Assembly: GCA_016786885.1 (NCBI GenBank)
Contig: JAEUVO010000033.1
Coordinates: forward strand, 99,225-163,224
Source: Chitinophagaceae bacterium
GTDB lineage: Bacteria; Bacteroidota; Bacteroidia; Chitinophagales; Chitinophagaceae
Direction: 5' to 3'
Length of the DNA: 64,000 bases
Shown: positions 44,878 through 54,150 of the stretch, one piece after another
Position numbering within the stretch: the first letter of the stretch is position 1
Layout of the letters: the number at the start of each line of letters is the position of its first letter
The notes under the pieces: generated by a model
Told to the model about the DNA's origin: nothing
What the model saw: the letters and a program-made list of their open reading frames with translations, nothing else
The model's database searches: none
Translations under genes and position numbers: made by a program

Positions 44878-45525
44878 CTATAATTTTTTTAACTGTGCAA
44901 TAGTTTTTTTCGGGTCTGCGGATTTAAAAACGGTATTGCCTGCTACCAGCACATCCGCACCTGCGGCAATGATAGATGCAGCATTTTCTACCGTTACCCC
45001 GCCATCAATTTCAATATGTACTTTCAACCCTCTTTCGTCGATCATCTTGCGCAGCTGTTTTATTTTATCAAGGGTGTACGGAATAAATTTTTGTCCGCCG
45101 AAACCGGGGTTCACACTCATCAGGCATACAAGGTCAATATCATGCAGAATATCATTTAATGCTGAAACTGGTGTATGCGGAGTAACAGCCACACCGGCTC
45201 TCATACCTAAAGATTTTATTTGCTCAATATTGCGGTGCAGGTGGCGGCAGGCTTCTATATGAACAGACAAAATATCTGCACCGGCATTTTTGAATTGCGC
45301 CGCATATTTCTCCGGTTCTTCTATCATCAGGTGCACATCACATACCTTGGTAGTGGCCTTACGGATAAACTCGATGATCATCGGTCCAAAACTGATATTA
45401 GGAACAAAGCGGCCATCCATCACATCGAGGTGATACCAGTCTGCTTCACTTTCGTTCAGCATGGTACATTCATCCTTCAGGTTCAGGAAATCGGCAGCAA
45501 GTAATGATGGGGCAATGATGGGCAT
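44878..45525 (-). CDS. rpe: Ribulose-phosphate 3-epimerase
   Basis: 215 aa TIM barrel; interconverts ribulose 5-phosphate and xylulose 5-phosphate in the pentose phosphate pathway. Diagnostic segments: MPIIAPSLLAADFLNLKDE, YHLDVMDGRFVPNISFGP with catalytic Asp, CLMSVNPGFGGQKFI, and HIEIDGGVTVENA with the second catalytic Asp. The length is normal. A 22-bp perfect palindrome lies 16 bases upstream of the start. Confidence 0.96.
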   Translation of the reverse strand: MPIIAPSLLAADFLNLKDECTMLNESEADWYHLDVMDGRFVPNISFGPMIIEFIRKATTKVCDVHLMIEEPEKYAAQFKNAGADILSVHIEACRHLHRNIEQIKSLGMRAGVAVTPHTPVSALNDILHDIDLVCLMSVNPGFGGQKFIPYTLDKIKQLRKMIDERGLKVHIEIDGGVTVENAASIIAAGADVLVAGNTVFKSADPKKTIAQLKKL

Positions 45526-45540
45526 AAATTAATTGTTTAC

Positions 45541-45562
45541 GCCTGCCTGCCGGCAGGCAGGC
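45541..45562. repeat. Perfect 22-bp palindrome
   Basis: GCCTGCCTGCC is followed at once by its reverse complement GGCAGGCAGGC. It lies between the TPR lipoprotein stop and the rpe start. With no loop and no T-run it is not a standard terminator. A related shorter motif lies at 38734-38749. Confidence 0.7.
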
Positions 45563-45574
45563 TGCAAGATAAAT

Positions 45575-46582
45575 CTATTTGAGTTTATCTGCAGAGTCTT
45601 TAGCAGCAGTAAAAGTATTGTCAAGGCCATATGCCCTTTGATAATTCAGTTTGGCTTCTTCTTTTAGTCCCATGGCTTGCTGACATTTGGCTATCCAGTA
45701 ATAGTTATCTGCAAACTTGGGTGAAATAGTAAGGGCCAGGTTGAATACTTTCAGGGCATCCGGAAATCTTTTCATCTCAAACAACACAGATCCTTTTTCA
45801 ATATATCCGTCCAGGAAAGTATAGTCATGCTTAACCGCTTCATCAAATAATGAAAGCGCCTTTGCCTTATCGTTGCTGTTAGCATAATAGATGCCTTTGT
45901 AGTAATATGGCTTTGCATGAACACCCAGCGAGTCAGCCCGGATGAGAGAGTCGCATAATGAAAGCACCCGGCTGTTTTTTGACTCTGCATATTCTAAGGC
46001 AAGCATATGATTCAGTTCTACATCAAAAGGAGTAATGGTATAAGCTTTTTCTAAAATGGCCACTGCTTCAGTGCTATTGCCTTTTTTGCCCAGCAGATCA
46101 GCTTTCATTTTCAGCACATCCACCTGTTCAGGATTTTTTTCCAATATGCTGTTACAAGCATTGAGGGCATCATCTGTTTTGCCGGCTGCGTCATAGCCAC
46201 GGGCAAGGCTTAGCTGCAGCAAAAAACTGGCGGGAATATCCTTAATGGCAGTATTTAAAAACCGGAGGGCTTCGTCCGGGTTTTTTTCAGTGAGCAAAGT
46301 GGCAATGCCAAAGGCATATTTTTCTTCTTTCTTCAACGACCATGCTTTTTGAAAATCAGCCAGGGCTGGTTCGGGGAGGTCGTTTGTGTTCAGTAATATG
46401 GCCCGGCGAAAATACAATTCATCATTACCCGGTTCCTGCCTGATGCTATCTGTAAGCGGGGCAAAAGGAGTTTTTTTCAGTAGCTCATCGTACTGCGAAA
46501 CGGATGTTTCATTATCATTGCAGGCACTGATCAAAATCAGGAACAAAGCAAAGGGTAAGGCTATTTTTGCAAACTTATTCAT
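45575..46582 (-). CDS. TPR-repeat lipoprotein
   Basis: 335 aa. Lipobox LISAC (Cys 21). From ~residue 40 on, about seven TPR units can be read (FRRAILLNTNDLPEPALADF, ALNACNSILEKNPEQVDVLK, DALKVFNLALTISPKFADNY), ending with EAKLNYQRAYGLD. TPR superhelices bind protein partners, here probably in the periplasm or at the inner face of the outer membrane. It is on the same strand before rpe. Confidence 0.9.
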   Translation of the reverse strand: MNKFAKIALPFALFLILISACNDNETSVSQYDELLKKTPFAPLTDSIRQEPGNDELYFRRAILLNTNDLPEPALADFQKAWSLKKEEKYAFGIATLLTEKNPDEALRFLNTAIKDIPASFLLQLSLARGYDAAGKTDDALNACNSILEKNPEQVDVLKMKADLLGKKGNSTEAVAILEKAYTITPFDVELNHMLALEYAESKNSRVLSLCDSLIRADSLGVHAKPYYYKGIYYANSNDKAKALSLFDEAVKHDYTFLDGYIEKGSVLFEMKRFPDALKVFNLALTISPKFADNYYWIAKCQQAMGLKEEAKLNYQRAYGLDNTFTAAKDSADKLK

Positions 46583-46649
46583 AGGTCAAAACTAAATTAT
46601 TTTAGCGGCGAGTATGACAATAATCTGACAAACCAACGTAACTACGAAA

Positions 46650-46657
46650 ATACCTTT
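46650..46657 (+). promoter_or_regulatory. Probable -7 box of beta-propeller gene
   Basis: TACCTTTG fits TAnnTTTG exactly. It is 44 bases upstream of the ATG at 46702. No clear -33 TTG was seen at 19-20 bases before. Confidence 0.6.
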
Positions 46658-46701
46658 GCAGCCCGGTCTGCCAAATTACAGACACATTGAAACGAAATAA
46701 T

Positions 46702-47811
46702 ATGAAAAAACTTGTATTGCCCCTGTTAATTACTGTCAGTGCTTTGCTGGTAGTCGCTTCCTGCAATAATTCTTCGAAACTGGCAACTCCCATTGACCCA
46801 GCGGTTGACACATTGCGTTATCCCGAAGAGTCGCATTTGAAAAATGTACAGCAACTGACTTTTGGTGGTGATAATGCAGAAGCCTATTGGAGTTTTGACG
46901 GGAAGTACCTTGTTTTTCAGCGTACCAATCCAAAAGAAGGAATCAACTGCGACCAGATATTTGTTGGTAAGGTACCTGCTAAACCAGGCGAGAAGTTTAC
47001 CTACAAAATGATAAGCACTGGTAAAGGCAGAACCACCTGTGCCTATTTTACAAAAGATGGCAAGCATATTATTTATGCATCTACTCACCTTGGAAGTGAA
47101 GACTGTCCGCCTGTTCCGGACAGGTCGAAGTATGGTAATAAATATATCTGGCCTTTATACAGCAGCTACGATATTTTCATGGCCGATCTGGATGGAAAAA
47201 TTGTTAAACAATTGACCAACTCTAAACAATATGATGCCGAAGCTACTTTATCACCGGATGGAAAGAAAATGATCTATACCAGTACCAAGGATGGTGATAT
47301 TGAATTATACATCATGGATCTGAAAACAGGAGCCGAGCAACGGATCACAAACACACTGGGTTATGATGGTGGTGCATGGTTTAGTCCTGACGGCACTAAA
47401 CTGATCTGGAGAGCATCAAGGCCAAAAACAGAAACAGAAATAAAAGAGTATAAAGATCTTCTGGCAGAGAACATGGTTGCTCCTACCAATATGGAAGTGT
47501 GGGTGGCAAATGCAGATGGCAGCAATGCAAGACAGGTAACATCCTATGGCCAGGCCAACTGGGCTCCCACTTATATGCCCGATAGCAAACGGATCATCTT
47601 TGCCTCCAATCATGAATACAAAAGAGGGTTTCCTTTTAATCTCTACACGATCAATGAAGATGGTACTAACCTGCAAAAGGTAAGCCGTGATAAAGGCTTT
47701 GATGCTTTTCCGATGTTTTCACCCAATGGAAAGAAAATAGTTTTTTCCAGTAACCGCAACAATGGCGGTACCAGGGATACGAATGTGTTCATCGCTGACT
47801 GGGTGGAATAA
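46702..47811 (+). CDS. WD40-like/TolB-type beta-propeller lipoprotein
   Basis: 369 aa from the ATG at 46702; lipobox VVASC (Cys 22 region) follows MKKLVLPLLITVSALLV. PD40/TolB-type blade repeats: AEATLSPDGKKMIYTSTKDGD, AWFSPDGTKLIWRASRPK, PTYMPDSKRIIFASNHEYK and FPMFSPNGKKIVFSSNRN. Such propellers bind partners in the periplasm. The SPDG repeats suggest at least five blades. A small membrane gene follows. Confidence 0.9.
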   Translation: MKKLVLPLLITVSALLVVASCNNSSKLATPIDPAVDTLRYPEESHLKNVQQLTFGGDNAEAYWSFDGKYLVFQRTNPKEGINCDQIFVGKVPAKPGEKFTYKMISTGKGRTTCAYFTKDGKHIIYASTHLGSEDCPPVPDRSKYGNKYIWPLYSSYDIFMADLDGKIVKQLTNSKQYDAEATLSPDGKKMIYTSTKDGDIELYIMDLKTGAEQRITNTLGYDGGAWFSPDGTKLIWRASRPKTETEIKEYKDLLAENMVAPTNMEVWVANADGSNARQVTSYGQANWAPTYMPDSKRIIFASNHEYKRGFPFNLYTINEDGTNLQKVSRDKGFDAFPMFSPNGKKIVFSSNRNNGGTRDTNVFIADWVE

Positions 47812-47813
47812 GA

Positions 47814-47845
47814 TTTCGGCATTTAATATTAAGCGTTTAGATTTG
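47814..47845 (+). promoter_or_regulatory. Probable Bacteroidota promoter
   Basis: TTTCG at 47814-47818 and TAGATTTG at 47838-47845, 19 bases apart, match the TTTG/TAnnTTTG spacing. It lies 16 bases before the ATG of the membrane gene, so that gene is likely transcribed on its own. Confidence 0.6.
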
Positions 47846-47861
47846 TTCCAAAACTTTCATC

Positions 47862-48296
47862 ATGGAAACAGGAATGCTGCATCTTCATAATGTACTTCGT
47901 TGGGTCATCTTGTTATTACTACTGGTAACCCTTTACCAGGCATTTACTAAGAAAGAGAGTATCCGCAGCAGCAGTTTATGGCTGATGATAGCAGCGCATA
48001 CTATGTTGCTCATTGGTTTGTACCAGTTTATTGCCGGCAGGTATGGTATTACTAAAGGATTGCCAGAAGGAGTGGAGCTCATGAAAGATTCTTTCTATCG
48101 TTTTTATTGGGTAGAACATCCTTTGCTGATGATCGTTGCCATTATTCTTATTACACTGGCCCGTGGCAAAGCCAAGGCGCTGAATTATAAAAATACAGGC
48201 TGGTTATTATTGATAGCACTGATCTTTATTTTAGTAGCTATTCCATGGCCTTTCCGTGAAGCAGGTGCCGGCAGGGCCTGGTTCCCGGGTATGTAA
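47862..48296 (+). CDS. Small membrane protein, four helices
   Basis: 144 aa. Helices: HNVLRWVILLLLLVTLYQAF, LWLMIAAHTMLLIGLYQFI, EHPLLMIVAIILITLARG and WLLLIALIFILVAIPW. The early His-rich HLHNVLRW and the mid His in MIAAHTMLL resemble a cytochrome b-like bundle, and similar genes are often labelled cytochrome B, but haem binding is unproved. It has its own promoter and terminator. Confidence 0.78.
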   Translation: METGMLHLHNVLRWVILLLLLVTLYQAFTKKESIRSSSLWLMIAAHTMLLIGLYQFIAGRYGITKGLPEGVELMKDSFYRFYWVEHPLLMIVAIILITLARGKAKALNYKNTGWLLLIALIFILVAIPWPFREAGAGRAWFPGM

Positions 48297-48302
48297 ATAA
48301 TT

Positions 48303-48330
48303 AAAAGAGCCACGAAAGCGGCTCTTTTTT
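48303..48330. terminator. Terminator between convergent genes
   Basis: AAAAGAGCC and GGCTCTTTT form a 9-bp stem with an 8-nt loop and T-runs on both strands. Confidence 0.88.
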
Positions 48331-48332
48331 CA

Positions 48333-48764
48333 TTATGGGGCTTTAGGTTTTTCTTCCCGGTAAAATATTTTGCTGACGATCTTCCAGCCGTCTTTGGTTT
48401 TCAATAGTCCCATTATATCGTGAAAATAAAAAGTAGGGTATTCAATGGTCAGTTTGGCGGTAGCAGCGTTGCCGAATACCTGTATGCTTTCAATACTGGT
48501 CTTCCTGTTTTGTTTGGTACCGGTATTCTTCATCCTGGCCATAAAATCTTTTAGCGATACTATTACCAGTGTATCATTTCGCATATACTGCATCTGCCCG
48601 GTGGGGCTGAATGCTTTGGAGAATAGCACACTGTCGCCGTTGGTACCACCATCCATATAGTAACTGCAAACTGTTTTTATGGCTTCAATTTCCTGCTCTT
48701 TAGTTTGGGCATGTACAAGAGAAAATATTGCACAGCTAAGGCATACTAAGAATATCTTACGCAT
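48333..48764 (-). CDS. Exported lumazine-binding/NTF2-like protein
   Basis: 143 aa with signal peptide MRKIFLVCLSCAIFSLVHA. The fold matches the putative lumazine-binding family (PF12893): EIEAIKTVCSYYMDGGTNGDS, LIVSLKDFMARM-type helix, IEYPTFYFHDIMGLLKTKDG and WKIVSKIFYREEK. Ligand binding is not proved. It overlaps none of its neighbours. Confidence 0.85.
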   Translation of the reverse strand: MRKIFLVCLSCAIFSLVHAQTKEQEIEAIKTVCSYYMDGGTNGDSVLFSKAFSPTGQMQYMRNDTLVIVSLKDFMARMKNTGTKQNRKTSIESIQVFGNAATAKLTIEYPTFYFHDIMGLLKTKDGWKIVSKIFYREEKPKAP

Positions 48765-48948
48765 CAGTATAAAGTTTTATGAAAGATAGCAGTTTGCCGG
48801 ATGAACAGGTTATTATATTATATGAATGGTTATACTCCAGTGATAAATTCATTAAAGGAAAGCTTGTTGCCAAATAGTTCCTGTGCTATTTTTTCTTTGC
48901 CGTTACATACCCGATGCTGAAGTCTCGCTTCAGGAAGATATAGAGACA

Positions 48949-49440
48949 CTACCTTTTTCCCAGCTCAATCACTTCACAATCCTTCATTTCTTTTCCGTCG
49001 ATCACAAAACGAATAAGGGTTCTTACTTTATGCCAGCCCTGTTTGCCTGCAGCACCTGGATTCATGTGCAGACAGTTTATCTTATCATCATAGATTACTT
49101 TAAGAATATGGGAATGACCACTGATGAATAACTGCGGCTGATGAATCAATAATTCTTTTCTTGTCTCCGGGTTGTACCGGGGAGGAGAGCCGCCTATATG
49201 CCGTATCATCACTTTTACTCCTTCGCTCATGAACACTAATTGCTCCGGGAACTCCGAACGAATAGCCATATTATCGATATTGCCATAAACACCCCTAAGC
49301 GGTTTTAATGATTTAAGCTTTTCAGCAACAGTATCTCCAAAATCTCCCGCATGCCACAATTCATCGCAGTTTGAAAAATGGGAAAAGACGGCCTCATCGA
49401 GAAAGCCGTGAGTATCTGATATTAATCCGATTCTTGTCAA
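48949..49440 (-). CDS. YfcE-type metallophosphoesterase
   Basis: 163 aa. Metal-binding motifs of calcineurin-like phosphoesterases are complete: SDTHG (residues 8-12), GDF (about 32-34), GNID (about 53-56), RH (about 80), and GHSH (about 108-111), followed by NPGAAGKQGWHK. YfcE-like enzymes hydrolyse phosphodiesters in vitro, with unclear natural substrate. It is divergent from hmgA. Confidence 0.92.
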   Translation of the reverse strand: MTRIGLISDTHGFLDEAVFSHFSNCDELWHAGDFGDTVAEKLKSLKPLRGVYGNIDNMAIRSEFPEQLVFMSEGVKVMIRHIGGSPPRYNPETRKELLIHQPQLFISGHSHILKVIYDDKINCLHMNPGAAGKQGWHKVRTLIRFVIDGKEMKDCEVIELGKR

Positions 49441-49559
49441 AAGAATTTACTTTACTTTTGAGATAGCAAATTACAGTAAATGCCTTTTCACCGGAACTTT
49501 ACTTACTACATTGACAAACGGAAATGGAAATACTATTTCCTGATGGTCTCCCTGGAGTT

Positions 49560-49642
49560 AGTCCGAAAGTCCAAACGTCAGTAAAGTCCGAAAGAATTAC
49601 TTCTTGTGCTACGATCTTTCCGACTTTTCTGACTTCCTGACT
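49560..49642. repeat. Heptad-array imperfect hairpin upstream of hmgA
   Basis: Left arm 49560-49594 is a run of units GTCCGAAA, GTCCAAAC, GTCAGTAAA, GTCCGAAAG. The right arm (49616-49642) on the opposite strand reads GTCAGGAA, GTCAGAAAA, GTCGGAAAG. They can pair around a 21-nt loop. The right arm is nearly the same as the left arm of the 62607 element (about 23 of 26 bases), so the two belong to one family in inverted orientation. A separate small hairpin GGAAAT-act-ATTTCC lies at 49526-49540. Confidence 0.75.
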
Positions 49643-49676
49643 ATTTTCACATTATTTAACCCTCAAATTCGTATTT

Positions 49677-50834
49677 ATGCCTCACTATTATACACTCGGA
49701 ACCATTCCGCACAAGCGTCATACACAGTTCCGCAAGCCAGATGGTGGTTTGTACAGTGAACAATTATTTTCTACAGAGGGCTTCAGCGATGATTATGCCC
49801 TCCTTTACCATTGTCATCCACCCACACAGATAATCAGGACAGAACCGCAGGTGGATGTAAGTCCGCAGGTGGCGGAAGAAAAAATGCTGAAGCACCGCAG
49901 CCTCGAAGGCTTTAAAGTAAAACCGGTGAAAGATTACCTGCAAAGCCGGGTACCGGTATTAGTAAACAGCGATTGCCATATCGTACTTGCCGCGCCGCAA
50001 GAGAGCATGAAGGATTATTACTATAAAAACACTGATGCCGACGAAATGATCTTTGTACATGAAGGCAGCGGTGTCGTTCATACACAATATGGCGAATTGC
50101 CTTTTTCTTACGGGGATTATATCGTGTTGCCAAGAGGAACTATTTACCAGGTTAGTTTCAATACACCCGATAACCGGCTCTTTATTGTTGAATCCTTTTC
50201 GCCGCTCCGTTATCCCAAACGCTACATGAGCAAGTACGGGCAACTGATGGAACATTCACCGTATTGTGAAAGGGATATACGTCCGCCGCAGGATCTGAAA
50301 ACATTTGATGAGAAGGGCGACTTTTTGATCAAGGCCAAAAAGAAAGGTATGTTATATGGACTGCATTACGGTACACATCCTTTTGATGTCATCGGGTGGG
50401 ATGGTTGTTGTTATCCCTATATTTTTTCCATTCATGATTTTGAACCCATCACCGGCCGGGTGCATATGCCACCGCCCATTCACCAGACCTTTGAAACAAA
50501 CTCTTTTGTAGTTTGTTCCTTTGTACCACGGTTATATGATTATCATCCCAACGCAATTCCGGCACCATATAATCACAGTAATATCGACAGTGATGAAGTG
50601 TTGTATTATGTAGAAGGGGAGTTTATGAGCCGCAAACATGTGACCAAAGGAATGATCACTTTACATCCTGCCGGGATACCGCATGGCCCGCATCCGGGAG
50701 CTGTTGAAAAAAGCATAGGAGCCAAAGAGACAAAGGAATTGGCTGTAATGGTAGATACATTTCGACCGCTGATGCTTACGAAACAGGCATTGGATATCGA
50801 GAACCAGGATTATGTGATGAGTTGGGCGGAGTGA
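49677..50834 (+). CDS. hmgA: Homogentisate 1,2-dioxygenase
   Basis: 385 aa. Opens homogentisate to maleylacetoacetate in tyrosine and phenylalanine breakdown; cytoplasmic, Fe(II)-dependent. Bacterial-type HGD features are DEMIFVHEGSGVVHTQYG, YGDYIVLPRGTIYQ, and the iron-binding region PYNHSNIDSDEVLYYVEGEF with LHPAGIPHGPHPG. No fahA or hppD gene is nearby. A degraded second copy of its 3' end lies at 54151-54322. Confidence 0.95.
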   Translation: MPHYYTLGTIPHKRHTQFRKPDGGLYSEQLFSTEGFSDDYALLYHCHPPTQIIRTEPQVDVSPQVAEEKMLKHRSLEGFKVKPVKDYLQSRVPVLVNSDCHIVLAAPQESMKDYYYKNTDADEMIFVHEGSGVVHTQYGELPFSYGDYIVLPRGTIYQVSFNTPDNRLFIVESFSPLRYPKRYMSKYGQLMEHSPYCERDIRPPQDLKTFDEKGDFLIKAKKKGMLYGLHYGTHPFDVIGWDGCCYPYIFSIHDFEPITGRVHMPPPIHQTFETNSFVVCSFVPRLYDYHPNAIPAPYNHSNIDSDEVLYYVEGEFMSRKHVTKGMITLHPAGIPHGPHPGAVEKSIGAKETKELAVMVDTFRPLMLTKQALDIENQDYVMSWAE

Positions 50835-50903
50835 TGCCAGATTCAAAATTATGAATGCCATTTGAGTAAAAGCAGCATTAGGCCAACAGCTATCAACTGC
50901 TTT

Positions 50904-53900
50904 CTACCTGATCATTACAAAAGCAGCCCAGATGTATGGGTTGCCGGGGTATTTCAGTTTCATCATATCCTGTGCTTTTCTGAATGAAGCAGAGATGTTC
51001 CCTTTGAGTAACAGATCTGTATAAAATAATTGCATGAATTCTGCCCCTGCATTATCATCTACATCCCATAAACTCATCACCAGGTTCTTTACTCCTGCAA
51101 TTTTAAAAGCTCTCTGCAGCCCATATACACCCTCGGTACGTTGTATATCTCCCAGACCCGTGCGGCAGGCAGAAAGAACAACCAGTTTCGTATTCGGTAA
51201 ATACATATTGGCAACCTCGTAGCCTGTAAGTATGCCATCTTCTATTCCGACTACGGGTTTACCTTTCCAGGTGTTACTGGCGCCTGATAATACCAACCCG
51301 CTTCGAAGCAGCGGGTTGTCAGATGATTTAAAGACCAGCCCCGCCGGATCATTCAGGCCGACTCTTTTCCTCTTTGTATCCGGGTAGAAAAAACCATGCG
51401 TAGCAAAATGTATCAAGGACGGTGAGTTTTTCCCATTTAATGATTTAAACGATTCTTCATTTGCGGCGGAACCTTTCAAAACCTGTGCAGTCATTTTCTT
51501 TTTTATGGCCTCTTTCTCGATAAACATCACTTCGCTTTCAGTTTTAGGAAGCGGTAGGAAAACAGGTTGATCATTATCAATTAGTAATTCTTCAGGAATA
51601 GATCTTGTAGCAGTTTGCTGTTGCTGGTAGGGTATGGCTGCTTTCACAAGAGAAACCGAATCTGCATCATACTGCACTCCGCCATATAATACCAGCTTAT
51701 CAGCCGGCATCAATCGTTCTTCTTCATTATCAGTTACAGAGACAGTATTTAACAATTGTACTAACTGGTATTGATCACTCAGCAGCTTGCTATTATTCAT
51801 TTTAATTGCAGCCATTGAAACATAATTCAGCAATCCTGATGGTGCAAAATATATTGTTTTGACACCGCCGAGGTATTTTTCAAGAGGTGCCCATATTAAT
51901 TCATACAGCTCAGTTGAAGAATACAATTGGTTGATCTTGTTCTTTTCATTAACGGATTTTCGCTTCAATAAAGAATTCAGTTTTCTTTTCTCGAATAATT
52001 TTACAAGAAAGGGCTCTTTCATTCCCCGTTCAATTATTAAGGCCAGGTAATAGATACTGTCTTTATTAACCCTTTCATCATACCAGGCAAACTCAGAAAA
52101 CTCTATAGCTGCTTCGCCCTGCTTTAGTGCGGCTTTTATCTTTTCCCAGTTGATCTCTTTTTGCTGCTGTTGTTTTCCAAAGGCTGAAGACAGGCGGGTC
52201 AGTTCTTTTTCCAGTCCATTACTTTTTTCTTCCAATAATGTTTTTTCTTCTGTTTGTTCCGTCTCGGGTTTTATCAGCCAGTAGGCCAGCTGTTGACGAA
52301 TAGATTTCCATTCATTGTATTTGCGGGTTATGGTAGAGTCACTCTTATCATAAATATTCTTATTCAGCTGCTGGGTACTCGACAGGATCAGGTTGCGGAA
52401 ATAAATACTTCGATCATAGCATTCACCTGCTTCAGAAAAAGGAAGCCTGTCATACCGAAAAGAATAATACATATCCCTGTCACCTACCAGTGTTTGCAGG
52501 TAAGATTCTTTTTCGTATTCAGATGTAAACTGGAAAACCTTTTCCATCCGCCGGCGGGTGGCGGCAAATGCTTCATGAAATAAACTGTCAGCCTTTTTGT
52601 CTTTGCCAAGATCCTGGTAAATAATGGCCATATTATTAGCGAACAGTGTATAAGAAAGGTTTTCCCTTCCCAGGTTCTTTTCAACCGTATGCAGGGCTTC
52701 CATGCCTAATTTTTCAGCTTCAGCAGATCTCATGGTCAGGTAATAGATCCATGCCAGGTTAGTGCATATTTCAGCATAACCATAAGAATCATGACCCAGG
52801 ATATTGTCATAGGTGTTTTTTACTTCTATGAAAATTGGTTCAATCAGGTTATATTTTTTTTGTTTTAGGTACAGACCGCCGATATTCATCAGGGCATTAA
52901 CGGTGTAAAAATGATTAACCCCAAGTAGTTTTTTTCTTGACTCATAACAGTCTTGCAGAAAGACAAACGCCTTATCTGTTGAATCTGTTTTGGAATAAAG
53001 TAATCCCAGTGATTCGCAGTTAACCGAATAATTGAACTGATTTTTATTTTTTTCGTAGACTTTTCTTGCTTCTAGTAAGTATTGCTCAGATTTTAAAGCC
53101 TGCCCCATTTTATCATATAGGCCGCCAAGGTTGTTACAAACCAGGGCGTAAGCCGGGTGTTGTTTTCCCAATATCTGTTCCCGTATTTTTTTAGCAGTAA
53201 GAAGTATACTTTCACTTTTTTCATACTCACCCATTTCCCTGTACAGTAATCCGAGGTTATTGCACACAACACCAAAATCCAGGCTTTCTTCTCCGCTGAT
53301 CTTTTTCCAGATACCAAAACTCTCTGTCATGTATTTTTCTGCTTCTGCAAATCTGCCCGTTGTTTTATTCAGCAATCCCAGATTGTCTGCATTAACGGCG
53401 TAAGACCTGCTTTCTTTTCCTGGATTGTTGCTGAAAATATTCCTTGCTTCAGTCAACAGAGAAAAAGCTTCATTATGCCGCCCCGTAATTTCATAAAGAA
53501 TGCCCAGGTTATCGCAGCTTATCGCATAGAAGCGATGCGATCTTCCATAGATTTTTTCTCGGATATCTTTTGCCTCACTGTATGCCTTTTCAGCTTCATC
53601 ATATCGGGAAATGTTGCGGTACATATTTCCCAGGTTATCACATACATCAGAAACTGCTGGTTGCTCATTTATCTTTTGCAATACTTTTTTAGCTTCCTGT
53701 AGTATAGTTTTAGCCTTATCATTTTCAAAAAGGTTGATATAAACAGTGCCTAACGACATGCAGGTGATACCATAGGTGTAGGAGCCGAGACTATCCTTTT
53801 TTAGTTCATCCAACGATTTCAGGTAGTAGTCCGCCGCTATGGCAGGTTTCCTCTCCATCCTGGCTGATCTTGCACTGTCTGCATAATTTTTCCATAGCTG

Positions 53901-53960
53901 GCTGTGGGCAGTCCTAGTTACTCCTGATAAAAGGAACAGGCACAAGAAAATACTTTTCAT
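50904..53960 (-). CDS. Exported TPR-CHAT protein, caspase-like protease domain
   Basis: 1018 aa. Signal peptide at 1-20 (KSIFLCLFLLSGVTRTAHS), about ten TPR units from ~45 to 500 (GITCMSLGTVYINLFENDKA, YAVNADNLGLLNKTTGRFAE, FGVVCNNLGLLYREMGEYEK), a linker with coiled-coil character (510-650) and a CHAT domain at ~690-1018. The catalytic dyad is visible: His855 in IHFATHGFF and Cys932 in LSACRTG. CHAT domains are caspase-like proteases. The signal peptide argues for a periplasmic or secreted role, unlike craspase-type cytosolic defence proteins. It lies between hmgA and an hmgA remnant. Confidence 0.92.
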   Translation of the reverse strand: MKSIFLCLFLLSGVTRTAHSQLWKNYADSARSARMERKPAIAADYYLKSLDELKKDSLGSYTYGITCMSLGTVYINLFENDKAKTILQEAKKVLQKINEQPAVSDVCDNLGNMYRNISRYDEAEKAYSEAKDIREKIYGRSHRFYAISCDNLGILYEITGRHNEAFSLLTEARNIFSNNPGKESRSYAVNADNLGLLNKTTGRFAEAEKYMTESFGIWKKISGEESLDFGVVCNNLGLLYREMGEYEKSESILLTAKKIREQILGKQHPAYALVCNNLGGLYDKMGQALKSEQYLLEARKVYEKNKNQFNYSVNCESLGLLYSKTDSTDKAFVFLQDCYESRKKLLGVNHFYTVNALMNIGGLYLKQKKYNLIEPIFIEVKNTYDNILGHDSYGYAEICTNLAWIYYLTMRSAEAEKLGMEALHTVEKNLGRENLSYTLFANNMAIIYQDLGKDKKADSLFHEAFAATRRRMEKVFQFTSEYEKESYLQTLVGDRDMYYSFRYDRLPFSEAGECYDRSIYFRNLILSSTQQLNKNIYDKSDSTITRKYNEWKSIRQQLAYWLIKPETEQTEEKTLLEEKSNGLEKELTRLSSAFGKQQQQKEINWEKIKAALKQGEAAIEFSEFAWYDERVNKDSIYYLALIIERGMKEPFLVKLFEKRKLNSLLKRKSVNEKNKINQLYSSTELYELIWAPLEKYLGGVKTIYFAPSGLLNYVSMAAIKMNNSKLLSDQYQLVQLLNTVSVTDNEEERLMPADKLVLYGGVQYDADSVSLVKAAIPYQQQQTATRSIPEELLIDNDQPVFLPLPKTESEVMFIEKEAIKKKMTAQVLKGSAANEESFKSLNGKNSPSLIHFATHGFFYPDTKRKRVGLNDPAGLVFKSSDNPLLRSGLVLSGASNTWKGKPVVGIEDGILTGYEVANMYLPNTKLVVLSACRTGLGDIQRTEGVYGLQRAFKIAGVKNLVMSLWDVDDNAGAEFMQLFYTDLLLKGNISASFRKAQDMMKLKYPGNPYIWAAFVMIR

Positions 53961-54150
53961 AACAATTGTTTTAATGTCACGAAACTAACCGTGTAATAAC
54001 CTTGTAATGGAATAAGTATTGACAGGGTGGGACAGCCGAAATAAAAGTATAAAATTTCATAGGAAATAAACTAATTTTTTATACAACCCTTTTACTCTTT
54101 AAGCATTTTAGAAAAACCCGGTTCGAATTTCCGGGTTCTTTCCCGCCTTT
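53961..54150. other. Spacer with terminator-like hairpin
   Basis: No gene. AACCCGG and CCGGGTT (54115-54137) form a 7-bp stem with a 9-nt loop, and T-runs follow weakly. It separates the CHAT gene promoter from the hmgA remnant. Confidence 0.45.

Noticed and set aside
54115..54137. Possible tRNA T-arm (GGTTCGAAT)
   Set aside because: No acceptor, D or anticodon stems can be formed around it; it fits a simple terminator-like hairpin better.
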